In this document: in pieces, positions 59,693-64,000 of the stretch
Layout of the letters: every line of letters begins with the position of its first letter
Position numbering within the stretch: the first letter of the stretch is position 1
DNA from: Chryseolinea soli
GTDB taxonomy: Bacteria > Bacteroidota > Bacteroidia > Cytophagales > Cyclobacteriaceae
Assembly (NCBI RefSeq): GCF_003589925.1
Contig: NZ_CP032382.1
Span: 1 to 64,000 of the forward strand
Direction of reading: 5' to 3'
Length of the DNA stretch: 64,000 nt
Translations under genes and position numbers: made by a program
The notes under the pieces: model-generated
Databases searched by the model: none
The model's input: the letters and a program-made list of their open reading frames with translations, nothing else
Told to the model about the DNA's origin: nothing

Positions 59693-60280
59693 CTAGATAT
59701 TCTCATGCACCCATTGCACTTCTCCCTTTGCCGAGATGCGATCGAGGGAATAAAAGCGGCTGAAGATTCTTCGTGGTATGTCGTAGGGCATGCTTTCGTC
59801 GCCGTAGGGTCCGGCCACGCCGAGCATCCAATTGTTTTCGGTTGCCCAGTGGTTGCCGGTCATCCGGTATTTGAAGACATAGTAGGTTTGGTCTTCCAAT
59901 TCCTCCAAAGCCACCGTGGTATAGAGTTCTATCTCGTGTGGGGCCTGACCCAGTTCGGTTGGGAATTCCAACCAGGTCACCAAAAAACTTTCGGCACCTT
60001 TTTCGATCGTAAAGAATTCCACCGGAAAAAGATCGGATTGGTTATAGGCCTCGAGCACACGATACACCGCATGTCGTAAAGAAGGATCTTTGGCCATGAA
60101 CAAGATCTCGGTCCGGGTAACAGACTCCCTCGCGGCCAGCTTCCGGATGAGCGGTCCCACCACCGCATATTTCAAGGTGATCATCCGCTGGAGCCTCCAC
60201 CGCAGATAATAGTAGGCTCCCAACAGAATGGCTCCTGCAAAAAGGATCAACACGAACACACTGATCAGGATCGTTTTCAT
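59693..60280 (-). CDS. Uncharacterised membrane-anchored protein
   Basis: This 195-residue protein has one N-terminal membrane helix at about 4-27 (VFVLILFAGAILLGAYYYL), then a soluble domain with IRKLAARESVTRTEILFMAK, a helix with HAVYRVLEAYNQSDLFP, and beta strands (FLVTWLEFPTELG, DQTYYVFKYRMTGNHWA). It ends with GEVQWVHENI. I do not recognise the family. The gene lies between two sensor-kinase genes on the same strand but has its own spacers of more than 200 bp, so a link to them is only positional. Confidence 0.65.
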   Translation of the reverse strand: MKTILISVFVLILFAGAILLGAYYYLRWRLQRMITLKYAVVGPLIRKLAARESVTRTEILFMAKDPSLRHAVYRVLEAYNQSDLFPVEFFTIEKGAESFLVTWLEFPTELGQAPHEIELYTTVALEELEDQTYYVFKYRMTGNHWATENNWMLGVAGPYGDESMPYDIPRRIFSRFYSLDRISAKGEVQWVHENI

Positions 60281-60621
60281 AAAAAAACCGGATTATACTC
60301 GCTACGATGTGATGGTGGAGAAAGCACAAGATCTGCTGTGCGCTCTGAACGATCGTCAACCTGGATAGTACGGTGGGAGTTGAAAAGCTAGAATGCTGAA
60401 AAAAAAGAATGGTGTGCAGGACAAGGACATCAAAAAATGATACTGTCAACCCCGACGTGTATCGAACAGTACTGTAAAGATACCGAAACAAAAATCGTTG
60501 TTCACCATACTTCAGGATATATTACCCGTCGTTGAACGATTGTAAAGGCGCCTGCTGTGGGAACCCTTTAGATGGGGCAACGTCGTTATTCGCAGAGGTT
60601 ACAAAGGCACGATGAAAGTCA
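60281..60621. other. 341-bp intergenic region without a gene
   Basis: No frame longer than fragments and no strong hairpin with a T-run are seen. It should contain the promoter of the 60280 gene and the 3' end of the multi-TM kinase transcript. Only loose dyads such as ACTGT/ACAGT near 60440-60470 are visible. Confidence 0.45.
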
Positions 60622-62163
60622 CTAGTTTGGGCTGGTCATTGCGGCACCGGTCGGGAATTGAAGCCTTATCGTAGTTCCTTCGTTGACCTTGCTGCGGGCA
60701 AAGATGTGCCCACCTGCGCTTTCCACCTGAACCTTGGCCAGGTAGAGCCCCAGACCTTTGCCGGAAAAACGGGTATTGAGCCTGGAAAATGGTTTGAATA
60801 ACTTATCACGGTGCGCCTCGGAGTCAAAACCAATGCCGTTGTCGGTGATCTCGAGAATACACTCGGTCTCGTTCACCTCCGAACGCAAGAAGATATGTGG
60901 TGTCTTGGACACGTCTTTATACTTAATGCTGTTGCTGATGATGTTGTGCAGGATGGAATGGGCAAAAGCATCGTTCACGGCAATTTCGTGCTGCGGATTT
61001 ATTTGATTGGAGATAACGATCCCCTGGCTATCCAGATCCTGCTGCAACTGACTCAACACTTTCCGCATAATATCCGACGCCTTTAACTTCTTGTTGTTAT
61101 CCGCATTTTGATATTTTACCTGGACCACGGAGACGAGATCGCGAATGACCTCATCCAAATCCAGGATAGAACTCCCGATGAGGGTCATCACCTTTTCTTT
61201 TTCCAATGGGTCGGTCTCTGGAAACTGAAGCAGCTGAAGCAAGCCGAGGATCCGCGCCACGGGGCCGCGCAAATTGTGTGCAGCCATAAACGCAAATTGT
61301 TCCAATTGCAGGTATTGCTTTTCCAATTCCTGGCTCGCCTGGAGAATGTCGGCGGTCTTTTCTTTTACTTTTTTCTCCAGGTCCGACTTGGCCATCTGCA
61401 ACAAGTGATACTGACTTTCGATGGTCCTTTTCTGTTCCTCCAACTGGTTATTCTGAAGGGAGATGAATTCATTTTGCGCGGAAATTTCTTCCAGCTGACC
61501 GAGTATCTCGCGGTTCTTTTCTTCGAGGTCGGCAATGAGGCCTTTGTTGACGTGCTCCTTTTTCCCGACCGATCGCTTCAAAAAAAGTGCACTGCCCGTG
61601 ATGATGATGAAGCCGATCAACACCCTCATCTTCGTTAAGGCATACCCGCTTTCGCTCAGGCCTTTTTGATGGTAGCCCACGCCAAAGAAATTGTGAACGA
61701 GATCAAAACAGGTTAAGGCGAGAAAAGGACCGGCAAGCGAGAACAACATGAGAAAAGTGTCTTCCAATCGGAACAACAGAAAGGGCACCACCGAAGACGC
61801 CATGATCGAGAACTGTATGCCGATGTAGTGGGAGGTCTGGAAATCTATTCCCGACGATTTGTTGTAGATCGAAAAGATCAAGGCCTGCAAAGGCATGTTC
61901 CAACTGAGCAACACCCGGCTGAACGTTGTGTATCCCAGCCCGTTCACCAGAACGGGAATCAAAAACAAGAACGGCTGCAAAAGTATGGGCAGTGTGATCC
62001 GGGACCATCCCTGATCATAGACATTCGCAAAAATGTAGATCAAGGGCAATGTGGACATCAGCATACTCACTTTGTTCGAAAGTATGATATCCTCCTCGTC
62101 GTCTGCGTTGTCTAAATGACGCGTTCCTATCCGGGTGATTGCCCTCAATACTTTAAATTCCAT
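60622..62163 (-). CDS. Multi-TM sensor histidine kinase
   Basis: This 513-residue kinase has about six to seven hydrophobic helices in residues 30-205 as its sensor, a long coiled coil at about 215-285 (KKEHVNKGLIADLEEKNREI, QLEEQKRTIESQ), HisKA with QFAFMAAHNLRGPVARI, and HATPase with NIISNSIKYKD, TDNGIGFDSEA and GKGLGLYLAK. No receiver partner is adjacent, so it is an orphan kinase in this window. The single receivers at 44263 and 57587 are possible partners. The upstream spacer contains an AT-rich dyad at 62228-62247. Confidence 0.92.
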   Translation of the reverse strand: MEFKVLRAITRIGTRHLDNADDEEDIILSNKVSMLMSTLPLIYIFANVYDQGWSRITLPILLQPFLFLIPVLVNGLGYTTFSRVLLSWNMPLQALIFSIYNKSSGIDFQTSHYIGIQFSIMASSVVPFLLFRLEDTFLMLFSLAGPFLALTCFDLVHNFFGVGYHQKGLSESGYALTKMRVLIGFIIITGSALFLKRSVGKKEHVNKGLIADLEEKNREILGQLEEISAQNEFISLQNNQLEEQKRTIESQYHLLQMAKSDLEKKVKEKTADILQASQELEKQYLQLEQFAFMAAHNLRGPVARILGLLQLLQFPETDPLEKEKVMTLIGSSILDLDEVIRDLVSVVQVKYQNADNNKKLKASDIMRKVLSQLQQDLDSQGIVISNQINPQHEIAVNDAFAHSILHNIISNSIKYKDVSKTPHIFLRSEVNETECILEITDNGIGFDSEAHRDKLFKPFSRLNTRFSGKGLGLYLAKVQVESAGGHIFARSKVNEGTTIRLQFPTGAAMTSPN

Positions 62164-62469
62164 TTCCGCTAACCATTAAGTCTCGTTATCCGAATTCAAA
62201 TCGCTGTTGGCCTTATAATTTACGACTTATTTATTTGCCGATAAATATTAAGTTTTCCGCAAAAAACGGGTGAAAATTAGCAGCGAAACGCGGTCCGCTG
62301 CAAACCCGACAGATGCTATGCCTGCGGCGCCCAACCTAAATCAAGCTTGTCTGAAGAACAGCAGCTCCCGGCAGGGCACACTGCACCCCTCCATTTGAAC
62401 AAAGCATAAAAGTTTTAGAAGCGCTTCACCGCGGCGTCATAGCAACACCGGGTAAGAAGTCTGGTTTGA
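62164..62469. other. 306-bp intergenic region upstream of the multi-TM kinase
   Basis: No gene is supported here. TATTTAT (62228-62234) and ATAAATA (62241-62247) form a 7-bp AT-rich inverted repeat about 65-85 bp upstream of the kinase start, a plausible promoter or operator feature. Confidence 0.4.
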
Positions 62470-62670
62470 TCAAAGCCCTGCATTGCCTTTGCTCACGCGG
62501 CCGAAGAGCCGTTGAACCATTCCCCGCCACATGCCAAAGGCATCGGTGTTTGAATTTCCGGGGCGGCTTGTCGTCTGGTGCACTACAGCATCGGGCATCA
62601 ACCTGGGGTCCACCAATCCGTTCATGGTGAACATAGATGCCTTCCGTTCGATATCATTTCGGGTTGACAT
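62470..62670 (-). CDS. Possible small ORF of 66 codons (doubtful)
   Basis: A frame from ATG 62670 encodes a 66-residue polar protein beginning MSTRNDIERKASMFTMNG and ending RLFGRVSKGNAGL. It has no membrane segment or recognised motif. The frame also extends to 62838, but that part looks non-coding. It sits between the multi-TM kinase and the YceI terminator with no other gene candidate. It could be a real hypothetical protein or chance. Confidence 0.25.
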   Translation of the reverse strand: MSTRNDIERKASMFTMNGLVDPRLMPDAVVHQTTSRPGNSNTDAFGMWRGMVQRLFGRVSKGNAGL

Positions 62671-62840
62671 AGAAATCGCGTTTTTGTATGAACAACTATA
62701 CATGTTGCTGACAAATGTATTACAACCCGGGCTATTGGACAGAGGGATGTACGTTAATCCGCGATTCTGCTGATGCAACGCGTGTCGTCCGCGGATTTCC
62801 ACAATCGATTGTGTTTGTCGTGGCAATTTGTTCTCCATAA

Positions 62841-62871
62841 AAAAAGCAGCAGGAAATTCCTGCTGCTTTTT
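62841..62871 (-). terminator. Bidirectional rho-independent terminator downstream of YceI
   Basis: A perfect 15-bp inverted repeat (AAAAAGCAGCAGGAA and its complement) surrounds one base. It gives a GC-rich core with A- and T-runs on either side. It lies 19 bp past the YceI stop and can stop transcription on both strands. Confidence 0.85.
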
Positions 62872-62890
62872 CTATAGCGTTGTGTCGCCG

Positions 62891-63466
62891 TTAGGCTTTC
62901 TTGTCCAATTCGATTTTGATGTTCAGTTCCACTTCGTCGCTCACGACCATCTCTCCTGTGGGAGTGGTGTTGGCCCAGGTCAAGCCGAAGTCTTTGCGGC
63001 TGATCGTTCCGGTGAATTTAAAACCCGACTTGAATCCGCGTCCGGTGTTCACCGTGGCGCCGCCGCTAACCTCAAACTCAACCGGCTTTGTCACGCCGTG
63101 CATCGTCAGGTCGCCTTTCAGTTTATACTTGGCACCGCTTTTTACGAGGTTGCCTTTGAAGGTGATGTCGGGATATTTGGCAGCGTCAAAAAAATCGGGC
63201 GACTTTAAGTGGCCATCGCGGCGTTCATTTTCGGTGTCGATCGAAGCCGTTTTTGCGGAAAAAGTTATTTCGGCGCCGTCGAAGTTTTCATTCCTAGACA
63301 CCAGGGCTCCGCTGTACTCATTGAATTTCCCCTCTGTCTCGGCAACCGCCATGTGGGTTACGCTGAAACCAATTTTGGAGTGGCCGTTGTCGATCGTCCA
63401 GGTGGTCTGGGCAAACATGAACGTTGTGGAAAAAAGCGAAGCAAAAAGAATAATAGATTTTTTCAT
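62891..63466 (-). CDS. YceI-family periplasmic lipid-binding protein
   Basis: This 191-residue secreted protein has a signal peptide ending FMFAQ. The YceI lipocalin-like barrel shows TWTIDNGHSKIGFSVTHMAV, SIDTENERRDGHLKSPDFFD, YPDITFKGN, YKLKGDLTMHGVTKPVEFEV and KDFGLTWANTTPTGEMVVSDEVEL. Family members bind isoprenoid chains such as polyprenyl quinones in a hydrophobic pocket. It has its own terminator and a 365-bp upstream spacer with a CGTTAAC direct repeat. The ATG at 63466 gives the signal peptide; the longer frame to 63496 does not. Confidence 0.93.
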   Translation of the reverse strand: MKKSIILFASLFSTTFMFAQTTWTIDNGHSKIGFSVTHMAVAETEGKFNEYSGALVSRNENFDGAEITFSAKTASIDTENERRDGHLKSPDFFDAAKYPDITFKGNLVKSGAKYKLKGDLTMHGVTKPVEFEVSGGATVNTGRGFKSGFKFTGTISRKDFGLTWANTTPTGEMVVSDEVELNIKIELDKKA

Positions 63467-63831
63467 AGATTGATTTTTAATGTGTAAATGTAACACGAAG
63501 ACTTCTGAAAGTTTGCGCGGGCAATGATCGTTAACTTTTCGTTAACAAATTCGATGCGCACCTCCGGGAGAATTCCTTTCCAAGTCAGTTTGCTTTTATA
63601 CACGGTGACTGGCGTGAATTTTTCTTTTGATTTTATTCATGCGTACGACCACGCAACAATCGTTTGATCGCAACACCTTGGGCGCTGTGTGCGCGCACTT
63701 CAAAAATTCTAAAAAGCACCGATTCGTCGAATTTTTTCCCGGATCGATCTAATGTCAGCCTCAAACCGGGGCTTCCTTCCATATATTGTGTAAATTCGAC
63801 ACATTGATAAGCGGGCTATGCCCTCACCCCT
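63467..63831. other. 365-bp divergent spacer between YceI and the GH3-like gene
   Basis: No gene is supported in this stretch, which must hold both divergent promoters. CGTTAAC at 63529-63535 and 63540-63546 repeats at 11-bp spacing, and each copy contains the palindrome GTTAAC. It begins 63 bp before the YceI start and is a candidate operator. Confidence 0.45.
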
Positions 63832-64000
63832 ATGAAACGACTTCTCATACTCCCCGCCCTTTTGTGGGCTTTGGTTTCGGTTGGACAAACCTGGACCGAA
63901 AAAAAGAACGACGGATTTTCCCTGGTCACTAACCCGAAAGGACAAACCCTGGGATATGCTTTAAACTCCGGAGTGAAGCTGCTGACCGTCGATGGGTTAG
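63832..64000 (+). CDS. N-terminal part of a probable glycoside hydrolase family 3 enzyme (cut by window end)
   Basis: An ATG at 63832 opens a frame to the window end, 56 residues. It begins with a signal peptide (KRLLILPALLWALVSVGQ), then TWTEKKNDGFSLVTN and GYALNSGVKLLTVDG. Bacteroidota GH3 beta-glucosidase-like enzymes often start this way, with a VDG segment directly before the catalytic barrel. This is recognition from memory of a short piece, so the family is tentative. The start is the first ATG after the spacer and gives a clean signal peptide. Confidence 0.5.
   Translation, partial: MKRLLILPALLWALVSVGQTWTEKKNDGFSLVTNPKGQTLGYALNSGVKLLTVDGL

Noticed and set aside
1..64000. CRISPR array, prophage, insertion sequence or restriction/defence genes
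   Set aside because: No regularly spaced repeats, transposase, integrase, phage structural or nuclease motifs were seen on either strand.

Overview
The window reads as chromosomal DNA of a Bacteroidota species, most likely a free-living Cytophagales-type polysaccharide degrader. The support is two SusC/SusD pairs, an ECF sigma/FecR pair, a hybrid two-component system (HTCS), a protein with a type IX secretion (T9SS) sorting domain, lipoprotein signal peptides and starts without clear Shine-Dalgarno sequences. The genus cannot be fixed from the sequence. No rRNA, tRNA, insertion sequence, prophage or CRISPR array was found. All genes look intact apart from the two cut by the window ends.

Layout. 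(1) 1-6810: the end of an unknown gene, a membrane acyltransferase with an ABC-2 exporter pair, a convergent FtsX-type permease, and a divergent SDR oxidoreductase/HxlR regulator pair. (2) 6949-18760, plus strand: an import island of ECF sigma factor, T9SS-secreted adhesin-like protein, FecR anti-sigma, STN-bearing SusC, SusD, zinc metallopeptidase lipoprotein and DUF4302 lipoprotein. The metallopeptidase suggests protein- or peptide-linked nutrients. (3) 18788-38629, minus strand: a polysaccharide utilization locus of HTCS, SusC, SusD, VCBS/ASPIC lipoprotein, GH30, GH2 and GH35, with a DinB-like gene interposed. Its enzymes point to a galactan or arabinogalactan-type substrate. A terminator-like hairpin separates SusCD from the downstream genes.

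(4) 38928-45916: a signalling island. Two paralogous REC-histidine kinases flank a TonB-dependent receptor, a YfiR-like periplasmic protein, a CHASE8-type histidine kinase and a stand-alone receiver. It looks like a Yfi-type module whose output is a kinase instead of a diguanylate cyclase. (5) 46335-49273: a DUF1800/DUF1501 pair. (6) 49558-53139: small proteins of unknown function, a lipoprotein alpha/beta hydrolase and a CpxP/Spy-like helical protein. (7) 53293-62163: four more sensor systems (LytS/LytTR, HK/OmpR, CHASE3-HK/receiver, multi-TM HK). (8) 62470-64000: YceI and the start of a probable GH3 enzyme.

The most interesting non-coding signals are two triplets of TTTTAAT-like heptamers with exact 11-bp spacing upstream of two neighbouring two-component operons (57423 and 59625). 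Others are a 21-bp-period direct repeat beside the LytTR regulator (53234), two perfect 11-bp inverted repeats between the HTCS and the first REC-kinase, and a leader ORF plus stem-loop before the STN-type SusC.
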